NCBI GenBank assembly: GCA_023392535.1
Contig: JAEVYY010000008.1
Coordinates: 186,001-250,000 of the forward strand
Reading direction: 5' to 3'
Length of the DNA stretch: 64,000 bases
Source of the DNA: Bacillota bacterium
GTDB lineage: Bacteria > Bacillota > Clostridia > Lachnospirales > Lachnospiraceae
This document shows positions 52,534 through 60,010 of the stretch, one piece after another. The position numbers were made by a program, and so were the translations under genes. The notes beneath the pieces are model-generated. The model searched no databases. It saw nothing but the letters and a program-made list of their open reading frames with translations, and was not told where the DNA came from. Each line of letters opens with the position of its first letter. Within the stretch, counting starts at the first letter, position 1.

Positions 52534-53124
52534 CTACACCTCTTTGCATATATCTTCTATTTCTGTATTTGGTTCATTCCACCTAGTACCGAATCTATCT
52601 ATTATACTGTGGAAATCTTCTACCTCATGTAACATTACTTTATACTCTGTCTTTAATGTGCGTTCGTTGATTCCCACATGCCTTAGTTCATGCCATAGCA
52701 ATACTTTTATCTGGTTCATTGTTAACAGCATAGCGTTAGGCTCATATATAGTGATAATAAAGTCATATGGAGCAAAGCACTGATAGATTGCATTTACCTT
52801 TCTACAATCTGCGTATATGATACGTCCGTCTTTTACTTTTTCCTCGTATGACTTTACATATCCAATCTTAATATCGTAATCTCTTATGTATTGCAACTCT
52901 GCTACTGCATCTATAACTTTATTGGATAGTTTTTCATATTCTTCTGAATACTCTGCATCCTCAATGCTCAACTTCTCTCTATGCTCTGCTATAAACTCTC
53001 GCGCAATCAGTTTCTTACAATCGTCATATGTTTCATATAGGTCTTTCATGGCACAGCAGTAGTATCTTGCTTCTTTACAACTATCTATCATTAAACAATC
53101 TTTACATAATTCTGCTCTTGCCAT
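52534..53124 (-). CDS. Phage putative metallopeptidase (PhageMetallopep family)
   Basis: A 196-residue protein. An N-terminal Cys cluster (LCKDCLMIDSCKEARYYC) may bind zinc, and residues about 140-160 carry LLWHELRHVGIN, an HExxH-like site of the phage metallopeptidase family with further acidic ligand in LHEVEDF. The gene lies directly upstream of the terminase, three bases apart. Function is unknown in all members I know of. Confidence 0.82.
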   Translation of the reverse strand: MARAELCKDCLMIDSCKEARYYCCAMKDLYETYDDCKKLIAREFIAEHREKLSIEDAEYSEEYEKLSNKVIDAVAELQYIRDYDIKIGYVKSYEEKVKDGRIIYADCRKVNAIYQCFAPYDFIITIYEPNAMLLTMNQIKVLLWHELRHVGINERTLKTEYKVMLHEVEDFHSIIDRFGTRWNEPNTEIEDICKEV

Positions 53125-53145
53125 ATATTACACCTACCTTTACTG

Positions 53146-53340
53146 TTATTTACCCGCTAATTCATCAAGTTCTTGTTCGCTTAACTCTCGAATCATTACA
53201 TCTTCTTTTATAATGCATTCTGCCGCGTTTCCTGCTTCTGCATGAAAATCAATTTCTTTTACATTTTGCTTTTCTACTCCATCAACCCATATATGAGTTG
53301 TAAAACCATCTGATTCAATTCTTACTTTTCTATATTTCAT
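53146..53340 (-). CDS. Small phage hypothetical protein
   Basis: A 64-residue protein, MKYRKVRIESDGFTTHIWVD then GVEKQNVKEIDFHAEAGNAA. ATG at 53340 follows AAAGGG; an ATG 15 bases earlier is possible. Beta-rich, unknown; found near terminases of gut phages as far as I recall. Twenty-one bases after the metallopeptidase start. Confidence 0.65.
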   Translation of the reverse strand: MKYRKVRIESDGFTTHIWVDGVEKQNVKEIDFHAEAGNAAECIIKEDVMIRELSEQELDELAGK

Positions 53341-53443
53341 CTTTTCCCTTTCCATTAAAACAATCTTTATGTTGTCTGTTTTAAATTAAACCACTGCTTT
53401 TTTAATATTTTATCAGTCAAAATGTTAAATTCGTATTTCGTAT

Positions 53444-53650
53444 TTACTCAAAAAATGTATTTGGAATTAATATTCCATGTTCTTTAAATGCTATTTGTTG
53501 TAATTGCCTTTTTGTAAATATCTGACCGCCGATAAGAAGTTTTACGGATTCTTTCATTGCGCTTAAGTCAAATAGGCTCCAATCGTCTTGTTTTATGTCT
53601 ATGTATTGTTTTAACATGTCTTTTGCTTTTTCAAGATAATAGCTATTCAT
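53444..53650 (-). CDS. Small phage hypothetical protein (helical)
   Basis: A 68-residue protein, MNSYYLEKAKDMLKQYIDIK then a helical segment KESVKLLIGGQIFTKRQLQQIAFKEHG. I chose the ATG at 53650 with AAAGGGAAAG upstream; the reading frame stays open to 53734. Function unknown. Confidence 0.6.
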   Translation of the reverse strand: MNSYYLEKAKDMLKQYIDIKQDDWSLFDLSAMKESVKLLIGGQIFTKRQLQQIAFKEHGILIPNTFFE

Positions 53651-53734
53651 TCTTCTTTCCCTTTCCTGCATACCGCTTTCGCTATAGGAAGTATGCAAGT
53701 TCCTGTCCATTGTATGTATGCAAGGACTGTGCAT

Positions 53735-54193
53735 CTAATTTTTAACTATATTTATGTTTGCGTACACTGTTGTAATTACAACCGCGCTTGCGTTATTGTG
53801 TTTTACTCTTATGTCAATAATATCTCCTGATACTAGGTCTAATTCTCCCATAAGTGCAAGGTTGAACACGTATCCGCTTGTTGAGAATCTTCTCTGCATA
53901 TGTAAGTTTGGTGCTTCTTCACCGTTTACAAATACTGCTGTGTCGAATAGCACATCTGTTGTACCTAATTTTGAGGAAAATGTACAATTAACAGAGTAAG
54001 AGCCTTTTTTCAGTATTGTTATTTCTCCATTAGCTAGATTAACGTCACAGTTTTTAGTACTTCCTTTTATTGAGTTTGCTAAAACCACTTTTGTAAATGC
54101 AGAACCTGTCGGAATATTTGCTGTTGCTGTGTTGTTATTTACGTATATTTCCGCTTTTGCTTTTTGCATTACGTATTTTTCCCAATTATTCAT
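53735..54193 (-). CDS. Jelly-roll (C1q/TNF-like) surface protein
   Basis: A 152-residue protein. Residues 45-150 have alternating beta strands with SIKGSTKNCDVN, GSYSVNCTFSSKL, TAVFVNGEEAPNLHMQRRFS and GDIIDIRVKHNNASA, resembling the jelly-roll domains of BclA/C1q/TNF type. Such proteins decorate phage particles or cell surfaces. It is 11 bases behind the gene at 54205 and shares its promoter, making a two-gene accessory unit. Confidence 0.65.
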   Translation of the reverse strand: MNNWEKYVMQKAKAEIYVNNNTATANIPTGSAFTKVVLANSIKGSTKNCDVNLANGEITILKKGSYSVNCTFSSKLGTTDVLFDTAVFVNGEEAPNLHMQRRFSTSGYVFNLALMGELDLVSGDIIDIRVKHNNASAVVITTVYANINIVKN

Positions 54194-54204
54194 ACTGCAC
54201 CGCC

Positions 54205-54396
54205 TTATTGCTCAACCCAACGTAGTATATGCCATACATACAATGCGCCTGTGTCTACGTTTAAGCATGTGCTACCTGTGTTTGATGCGGTTAATCCTGT
54301 TGGTAAAGAATCACCGTTTTCTATTTGGTACTCTAATATTCCTTGATTTTGGTCTGTTCCGTCATATTGTCTATTTGTTACATTTGCTACTGCCAT
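54205..54396 (-). CDS. Small phage hypothetical protein (63 residues)
   Basis: MAVANVTNRQYDGTDQNQGI followed by LEYQIENGDSLPTGLTASNTG. ATG at 54396 (an in-frame ATG at 54411 is weaker). It ends with an aromatic patch (YVWHILRWVEQ). It resembles short phage proteins found next to collagen-like or jelly-roll genes. Function unknown. Confidence 0.65.
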   Translation of the reverse strand: MAVANVTNRQYDGTDQNQGILEYQIENGDSLPTGLTASNTGSTCLNVDTGALYVWHILRWVEQ

Positions 54397-54448
54397 CTTA
54401 CATACCTCCACTATTGTTTTGCGGATGTGGGCGTATGTTTATACCCAT

Positions 54449-54494
54449 ATTATACCATTGTATTGTTTATATATCAAGTTTTATGTAAACTAAT
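54449..54494 (-). promoter_or_regulatory. Phage promoter with GTTTACATAA element
   Basis: Minus-strand TTGATA (54472-54477) and TATAAT (54449-54454) with a 17-base spacer, 52 bases before the 54396 start. The 16-base ATTAGTTTACATAAAA directly upstream (54479-54494) is repeated exactly at 54542-54557. Confidence 0.78.
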
Positions 54495-54554
54495 TTTAGT
54501 TTAACATGCCAATTATATGCCATTTTTTATTATTTTAATAATTTTATGTAAACT

Positions 54555-54590
54555 AATAGGCACTACGCATTAGCGCAATGCCTATTTTTT
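54555..54590 (+). terminator. Plus-direction intrinsic terminator
   Basis: AATAGGCAC-ACGC and GCGC-ATGCCTATT arms with an ATTA-type loop (54555-54586) are followed on plus by TTTTTATTT. On minus the 3' flank is AGTTTACAT, a poor uridine tract. The minus-strand genes on both sides read through it or are only partly ended; on plus it could stop antisense transcription. Confidence 0.55.
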
Positions 54591-54729
54591 ATTTCTTCTT
54601 TTTCTTCTTACTTCTTTTCTGCTGTTCCAGTGCAATCGCTACTGCTTGCTTTTGTGGTTTTCCTGCTGCGATCTCTTTCTTGATATTGCTTTCAAGTGTT
54701 TTCTTTGACGTTCCTTTCTTTAATGGCAT
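54589..54729 (-). CDS. Small basic phage protein (MPLKKG family)
   Basis: A 46-residue protein: MPLKKGTSKKTLESNIKKEI then AAGKPQKQAVAIALEQQKRS and a C-terminal Lys run. The LKKGxSKKxxxxNI and GKPQKQAVAIAL patterns are typical of a very common small phage/prophage protein. AAAGGAG precedes the ATG at 54729. Function unknown. Confidence 0.85.
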   Translation of the reverse strand: MPLKKGTSKKTLESNIKKEIAAGKPQKQAVAIALEQQKRSKKKKKK

Positions 54730-54734
54730 GTATT

Positions 54735-55064
54735 TCACTCCTTTCCGTCTAAAATATTTAATATCTCTATTGCTTGCTCATAGGTTAATTCCTTAACTTT
54801 TTCCATTCTATTAAGGCATAACTGAATTTTTTTATCTTTACGTATTTGTAATATTTCTTCTTCCGTTCCTGTTCTTATATACGACCTATTCCAACCATCA
54901 CCACCCATCTGCGTTCCAAATGCATTATACTGATTTTTGCTACATTCAACTTTTATTCTTCCAGTCGGTGTAATTTTAGTAACGTACGTCACTTTTTTTT
55001 GTGAGTAGAATCCGCCTGGATGATAAATAACTTCATCTCCTACCTTTACATTAAGTTCATTCAT
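54735..55064 (-). CDS. Phage hypothetical protein (109 residues)
   Basis: A 109-residue protein. NVKVGDEVIYHPGGFYSQKKVTYVTKITPTGRI forms a small beta-barrel (SH3/KOW-like), and the C-terminal third is helical. ATG at 55064 sits between AAGGAG and the overlapping preceding gene; a GTG at 55073 is possible. Function unknown. Confidence 0.68.
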   Translation of the reverse strand: MNELNVKVGDEVIYHPGGFYSQKKVTYVTKITPTGRIKVECSKNQYNAFGTQMGGDGWNRSYIRTGTEEEILQIRKDKKIQLCLNRMEKVKELTYEQAIEILNILDGKE

Positions 55065-55677
55065 GTGTTTCACTCCTTTCTTTATTTTCTTTCGGTATGT
55101 ACTTCTTGGGTAATGGTTGCCATGCTACAACCTCTCTATGTTCGTCTGCTTCTGCTTCTTCATTAATACATACTGGGTAATTCCACCCAATAAATTTTCC
55201 ACTGATTTGATAATGCATTCTTTTAACAAACGTATCGTCAAATTTGGGCAGATAATTTCCGTCACTCCATGCATGGTAAGTAACTAAATAATGACCGCTT
55301 TCTTCCGGTAAATCCCCATCAGCTACAACATGCCATCCGTCATTTTTAATCGTTGGTTGCTTCTTGACTAGTTCCAGTATCATCCTTGTCGCAATTTCTA
55401 TCGCAAAATCAGTTCCTTTCTTTTCGTTTGTCTCGAAATGCTTATCTCCAACCGAAAGTGCATTGCTTAATACTTCTTCTAACAAATCCGCGTTGATTAA
55501 TCTCATAGAATCACCGTCTGCATGTTTTTCTGTGGTATTTTCCATTTTGGAAATATCCACGGAATGACTAAGCACTTCATAAAACGCTTTCGCATCAATT
55601 CCTAACTGTTCAAGCCTTTCGTTCAAGACATCGTCATGTTGTATGTTATAAAAATCATCTTCACTTATTTTGCTCAT
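55057..55677 (-). CDS. DUF551-containing phage protein
   Basis: A 206-residue protein whose C-terminal 90 residues (DGWHVVADGDLPEESGHYLVTYHAW ... KFIGWNYPVC ... HREVVAWQPLPKKY) form the DUF551 domain, common in phage and Enterobacterial accessory genes. ATG at 55677 has AGGAG seven bases upstream and overlaps the end of the upstream gene. Function unknown. Confidence 0.8.
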   Translation of the reverse strand: MSKISEDDFYNIQHDDVLNERLEQLGIDAKAFYEVLSHSVDISKMENTTEKHADGDSMRLINADLLEEVLSNALSVGDKHFETNEKKGTDFAIEIATRMILELVKKQPTIKNDGWHVVADGDLPEESGHYLVTYHAWSDGNYLPKFDDTFVKRMHYQISGKFIGWNYPVCINEEAEADEHREVVAWQPLPKKYIPKENKERSETHE

Positions 55678-56200
55678 TCTCTTTCTCCTTTTCCTTTTTC
55701 CTAACATCACGTGAAGCTGACCGAAACATCATAAGTAGCATTTCTGTTGCGGATTTATTTCTATCCCTTCTTTTTGCTTTTCTTATTGACTTTAAGTCAT
55801 ACCATTCGCCCTGATAATTCATTCCATTCGGTATGTATACCCCAACACTATAAGGTATTTCGTTCTTTATGTTTTCAAATACTTCTTCCGTCATTACATA
55901 ATAATTGAAATCTCCTAAGAAATTATGTCCATTTTTGGAGTGGAAGTCTGCCACAGATGATTTAACCTCATAGCAATAAAAATCTCCTTTTTCAATGCCA
56001 GATACAGTATTATTCAAAGGTTTAAATTTCATGAAATCAACTCTTACTGGACTATTAGTAGCATAATCAAATGTAACCTCGCGTGCCCAGTAAATTCGCG
56101 GATCGTCATGCGGATTTATATGTTTTTGAATCGCTAACGATAATACTTTTGTAGTCTCCGGCCTATCAACTCTTATACCTCTAAATTTAATTTCTCTCAC
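55661..56200 (-). CDS. MmcB-like PD-(D/E)XK family protein (A)
   Basis: A 179-residue protein. Acidic residues in PVRVDFMKF and CYEVKSSVADF give the D ... ExK pattern of restriction-endonuclease-like folds, and NFLGDFNYYVMTEEVFENIK is shared with the second copy at 58685 (SWYGHYNYLVVSKDLEIKIK). MmcB proteins take part in DNA repair. C-terminal 40 residues are basic. It couples to the Cys-rich gene upstream (ATGA). Confidence 0.75.
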   Translation of the reverse strand: MREIKFRGIRVDRPETTKVLSLAIQKHINPHDDPRIYWAREVTFDYATNSPVRVDFMKFKPLNNTVSGIEKGDFYCYEVKSSVADFHSKNGHNFLGDFNYYVMTEEVFENIKNEIPYSVGVYIPNGMNYQGEWYDLKSIRKAKRRDRNKSATEMLLMMFRSASRDVRKKEKEKENEQNK

Positions 56201-56391
56201 TTCTCTGCTCCTTTCATATACTCAAATATATCCATCTGTTTTTCATGTTCTTCGTAATACTTGCATAACTCTGTGTGATACGGCTTTCCTGCCATGATAC
56301 ATGGTCTACAATCTATGTATTGGCATTGCGAGCGCTTGAAGCATGTTTTACATTGGCATGCTCCGCAGTCGGTTGGTTTTAGTAGTGGCAT
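56197..56391 (-). CDS. Cys-rich small phage protein
   Basis: A 64-residue protein with ten cysteines, including CGACQCKTCFKRSQC and CRPCIMAGK, likely one or two zinc sites. It lies between the methyltransferase and the MmcB-like gene and overlaps the latter start by four bases. Function unknown. Confidence 0.68.
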   Translation of the reverse strand: MPLLKPTDCGACQCKTCFKRSQCQYIDCRPCIMAGKPYHTELCKYYEEHEKQMDIFEYMKGAEK

Positions 56392-56394
56392 AGG

Positions 56395-58197
56395 CTACCT
56401 CATATATCTTTCTTTGATCGCATCCCACCGTGGAAGACCTTGAATATTTAGATTGCTAAACATGGCTACCATAACTAAGACCACAATAGAGTTTCCAAAT
56501 TGCTTATAAGCCTGTGAATTACTTACTACCGATAGTATTTTTGTAATATTGCTGTCGGATACATACATTAGTCTTCCGCATTCGCGTGGTGTGAGTTTAC
56601 GGATCCTATAAATGCTTTCAATGCAATTATCTTTTGTGACTTGCTTAATACTTATAATTTCTTCAACACACGCTGCTCCGTCATTATTTGTCATTATACT
56701 TCTTGACATTCCCTCTAATAATCCGTGCTGATATTTTTCAGAAACTTTGTAATTAATACCACCTAAGATATTTGTTTCTAAAACCATATTATCTTTTTGC
56801 ATACTTGTAATTGTATTGCAAATACCTTGACTGTTTGGTTCTAGTCTTTGTTCTGTTGGATTGCCTGGTGTTCTGTCGGATGAATTATCCGTATTTCTTC
56901 CACACATGGCTACTATTACACCATTTCCCACTTGTCTATGATTGCTTATCCCTCTATCTCTTGCTGTTATGCAATTTGTTATATTATTTTCTGATGGGTT
57001 ATTGATTGACAAGTCAACACATATTTTCGGTTCATGCCCGCCACCACTACAAGTGTTTAATGTCGGTGCGCATCCATCTGTTGCATATACTCTGCCCGTC
57101 TGCGGATTTGAAAATTTATTTTCCTCTGCAATATTTCCGACTTGATTAACTTCAACTATATTCTGCCCTTCGCCTTTATTTGTGGTCAATGTAGGTGCCA
57201 AATTTCCGCTATATACATTGCCATTCATTCCATTGCCGCTTGGATTTACATTTCCTACGCACCCATGCAAATCTCTATTATCAATCAGTTGCGTAATTAG
57301 TTTATCTGCTTTTTCTGTATTGATGTAATACTTTTCGTCAACTTCTTCTTCTAGATAATCTTTCATTGTTTTTGTAAGAGGTATCGGATTTGGAAATTTG
57401 TAATTATATTCACCAAGGAATGAAAACATAAATGTTCGTTCCCGGTTCTGCGCAACTCCGTAATCTTTTGCGTTTAATGTCTGTACATGATTTGTATAGC
57501 CGAGTAAAGTAAGAAAGTCTTGCCACTCTTGAAAGTCTTTAATATTTGCTTTTGCTAATACTTGTGGCACGTTCTCCATAAATAAGAGTTGTGGAAGTTC
57601 TCCTTTGCTGCCATGTATCTCTTTTAAAATTCTTTTTATTTCCCACAACAAGCTGGATTGCGTTCCGCTTCCTTCTTTCATTCCTTCCATTTTTCCTGCT
57701 ATTGATACACTCGTGCATGGATATGAGTATGTAAAAAAGTAAAAATATGTATCTGTGTCAATTATTTCAAATTCATTGCCATGTATATTCATGATACTTC
57801 CTAAATTATGGCATTGCATAAACTCGTTATATGTTTCTCTTTGCCATTTCTCCGACTTTCTGCGTATTTCTTTTTCAGTCATTGGCTTTTTACCGTCATT
57901 TGATATTCCGAGTACGAGTAACTTATTTATTATTTTTTCTTTGTTATAAATTTCCGAATAATCAGTGTTATCATTTATGTGACAGGCTTTATATGACTTA
58001 TTTGCATTTACTTCCCATTCCGATATTTTGTAATGTTCAAAATCTGCACCCATTACATTAAGTGCCATTGCTTGCGATCCGTAACCCGAAAAAGTCTCAA
58101 TCAACCGCACCGGCTTATCTATTTTTATTTGTTGCATCGTCAAATCAAACATGCTTATTTGGTCTTGACACTCATAATTAAAAACCTCTAATCCCAT
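56395..58197 (-). CDS. DNA (cytosine-5) methyltransferase
   Basis: A 600-residue C5 methyltransferase. Motif I is LIETFSGYGSQAMALN (SAM binding); motif IV is SYPCTSVSIAG with the catalytic Cys; motif VI is FMENVPQVL; motif VIII is AQNRERTFMF; motif IX/X are RKLTPRECGRLMYVSD and YKQFGNSIV. The 250-residue target-recognition region is long and Gly/Asn-rich (APTLTTNKGEGQ, APTLNTCSGGGHEPK). The frame stays open 22 codons upstream of the ATG at 58197 but has no usual start codon there. An orphan phage enzyme; no restriction partner is obvious, though the MmcB-like proteins flank it. Confidence 0.93.
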   Translation of the reverse strand: MGLEVFNYECQDQISMFDLTMQQIKIDKPVRLIETFSGYGSQAMALNVMGADFEHYKISEWEVNANKSYKACHINDNTDYSEIYNKEKIINKLLVLGISNDGKKPMTEKEIRRKSEKWQRETYNEFMQCHNLGSIMNIHGNEFEIIDTDTYFYFFTYSYPCTSVSIAGKMEGMKEGSGTQSSLLWEIKRILKEIHGSKGELPQLLFMENVPQVLAKANIKDFQEWQDFLTLLGYTNHVQTLNAKDYGVAQNRERTFMFSFLGEYNYKFPNPIPLTKTMKDYLEEEVDEKYYINTEKADKLITQLIDNRDLHGCVGNVNPSGNGMNGNVYSGNLAPTLTTNKGEGQNIVEVNQVGNIAEENKFSNPQTGRVYATDGCAPTLNTCSGGGHEPKICVDLSINNPSENNITNCITARDRGISNHRQVGNGVIVAMCGRNTDNSSDRTPGNPTEQRLEPNSQGICNTITSMQKDNMVLETNILGGINYKVSEKYQHGLLEGMSRSIMTNNDGAACVEEIISIKQVTKDNCIESIYRIRKLTPRECGRLMYVSDSNITKILSVVSNSQAYKQFGNSIVVLVMVAMFSNLNIQGLPRWDAIKERYMR

Positions 58198-58275
58198 TTT
58201 CCATCCAGGAACCGATATATCATCACCACGGCCGTAGTTCGTTCCTTTCTTTGTGATTATTTTTTAACTTATAAA

Positions 58276-58656
58276 TTATCCCCAGTTATGCCATTCTTTT
58301 AAGTTTACTTGGTCATGTTGTAATTCTTTTCCTGTGATTTTTATATAAATTTCATTTAGTTCATTAAACACATTTTCAGGTGCAACATTGTTTTTTAAAG
58401 TTTCGTTCAAAATATGATTATCTTCATCAACCCAAGAGATATCATATTGTACTGATAGTATATAAATTAATCTTGCGAATAACCCATTCATTCCGTCTAT
58501 AACTAATTTAATTTCATTTGGAAAAGCACCTTTTCCGTATTGATTTAAATTTGGATTTTTTTCTATTATTTTATGGTAAAAATCAAAATCTTTTGATTCC
58601 AAATCTTTTTTTAATTCAATTGTCCAACCAAAATATTTATCTACATCTACACTCAT
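58276..58656 (-). CDS. Phage hypothetical protein (126 residues)
   Basis: MSVDVDKYFGWTIELKKDLESK with a helical, acidic remainder ending WHNWG. Located between the methyltransferase and the second MmcB-like gene. Possibly a small regulator or anti-host protein; no family recognised. Confidence 0.65.
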   Translation of the reverse strand: MSVDVDKYFGWTIELKKDLESKDFDFYHKIIEKNPNLNQYGKGAFPNEIKLVIDGMNGLFARLIYILSVQYDISWVDEDNHILNETLKNNVAPENVFNELNEIYIKITGKELQHDQVNLKEWHNWG

Positions 58657-58684
58657 TTTTCACCTCTACATATTGATTTTTAAG

Positions 58685-59353
58685 TTAACTTGTAGTAATA
58701 CCAGCTTTTTCCATTTCTGCACTTACAATGTCCTCAAAAAATTGGTATTCTCCGCATATTTCCCTTCTTGCTTTTTCAAATTTTCTGATTAACCGATTTT
58801 GTATAACCCACTCTTTATTTTCTTCCTGGTATTGCTTTTTCCAATATCCTATACTTTGTTGCAATTCCTTCTGCTTTTCCATGTCCGAGGAATCTTTGTA
58901 TTTATTCATTTTATGGTACATGCTTCTTACCATACTTTCTTTTAACATAACATTCATATCATTCGTAACTATTTGTTTTTTTGGATTTAATATTGTTTCT
59001 AATTCCCATACATCCTGATAAATTTTGGGACCGCTTGTTATTATCCCTATTCCATCTGGCACATAATTTGAAAAATCCTTTATTTTAATCTCCAAATCCT
59101 TAGAAACAACAAGATAATTGTAGTGGCCGTACCATGACTTTTTAGCTTTTGATTTTAAATCTTGTAGTGTGACTTTTATTTCATAGCACCTAATTATTCC
59201 CTTGCTATCCATAGTCATAAAATCAACTATTTCATTTCCGTACCCGTTATTTGCAAAACCTATTGTTATTTCTTCGCAACCGTAAATTCTTTTATATCGA
59301 CACATGTTTATAAGTGCTTTTTCGATTTCCAATGTTTCTATTCTCTTTGCCAT
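58685..59353 (-). CDS. MmcB-like PD-(D/E)XK family protein (B)
   Basis: A 222-residue protein. EIVDFMTMD ... RCYEIKVTLQDLKSKAKK gives the D ... ExK catalytic set and SWYGHYNYLVVSKDL the following strand. A C-terminal helical extension (about 145-220) ends ISLLAFSNF-free charged region with ENKEWVIQNRLIRKFEKARREI. It is a paralogue of the 55661 gene, diverged but similar in core order. They bracket the cytosine methyltransferase. Confidence 0.78.
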   Translation of the reverse strand: MAKRIETLEIEKALINMCRYKRIYGCEEITIGFANNGYGNEIVDFMTMDSKGIIRCYEIKVTLQDLKSKAKKSWYGHYNYLVVSKDLEIKIKDFSNYVPDGIGIITSGPKIYQDVWELETILNPKKQIVTNDMNVMLKESMVRSMYHKMNKYKDSSDMEKQKELQQSIGYWKKQYQEENKEWVIQNRLIRKFEKARREICGEYQFFEDIVSAEMEKAGITTS

Positions 59354-59377
59354 TGAACCACCTTCTTAAATTACAAT

Positions 59378-59566
59378 CTACACCACTTCCAACTCACTTA
59401 GCCTATCTACGCACACGCTCTTTCCATCCGACAACCTTAAATACCACACAGAACCTTTACTTTCATAATCCGCTACGGTTCTTACTTCATTTGGATAGTC
59501 ACTTTTAAGCCTGATAGGTGTACCGATTGGATATTTTTGAAACATTTCTATTAATTTTTCATACAT
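59378..59566 (-). CDS. Small phage hypothetical protein (62 residues)
   Basis: MYEKLIEMFQKYPIGTPIRLKSDYP then a SH3-like stretch EVRTVADYESKGSVWYLRLSDGKSV. Its start overlaps the end of the HTH gene by 16 bases. Function unknown. Confidence 0.65.
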   Translation of the reverse strand: MYEKLIEMFQKYPIGTPIRLKSDYPNEVRTVADYESKGSVWYLRLSDGKSVCVDRLSELEVV

Positions 59567-59994
59567 AGTGATACCTCTTCTCCGACGTACGGCTGATTAA
59601 ATAGTGTTTCTGTGATATCTACATACTTTTTACCGTTAACTACCTCTATACGGCTTCTACGCGGTCTTGCGTACTGCAATTTATTTATGTCTATGTGGCT
59701 GCTGGTTACTGGCGGTACTACTACTCCCATCCCATGACTTGATAGCCACTTACTTATAGATGCCTTGGGTATGTTGGTGATTTGGCTAATCTCCTTAATG
59801 CTCATTCCCGATTCTTTCATTTCCTTTACTTTGCTATAATCGTATTTGCATCTTGGCGCGTAGGAGATACCGCTTTTATTTAATATTCCTTTGATCGTGT
59901 TCCACTTGTAGCCTGTTGCTTCGGTTATTTCTTGTGGTGTTTTACCGCTTTGAAACATGGTCTTTACAAGTTCACGTCTTTCAGTATTAGTCAT
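59551..59994 (-). CDS. Phage double-HTH protein
   Basis: A 147-residue protein with two helix-turn-helix units: GKTPQEITEATGYKWNTIKGILNKSG (about 18-45) and GMSIKEISQITNIPKASISKWLSSHG (about 62-88). The rest is basic (RPRRSRIEVVNGKKY). Likely a DNA-binding regulator of accessory or late genes. GAAAGGAAC precedes the ATG. Confidence 0.75.
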   Translation of the reverse strand: MTNTERRELVKTMFQSGKTPQEITEATGYKWNTIKGILNKSGISYAPRCKYDYSKVKEMKESGMSIKEISQITNIPKASISKWLSSHGMGVVVPPVTSSHIDINKLQYARPRRSRIEVVNGKKYVDITETLFNQPYVGEEVSLCMKN

Positions 59995-60010
59995 AACTGT
60001 TCCTTTCTTT

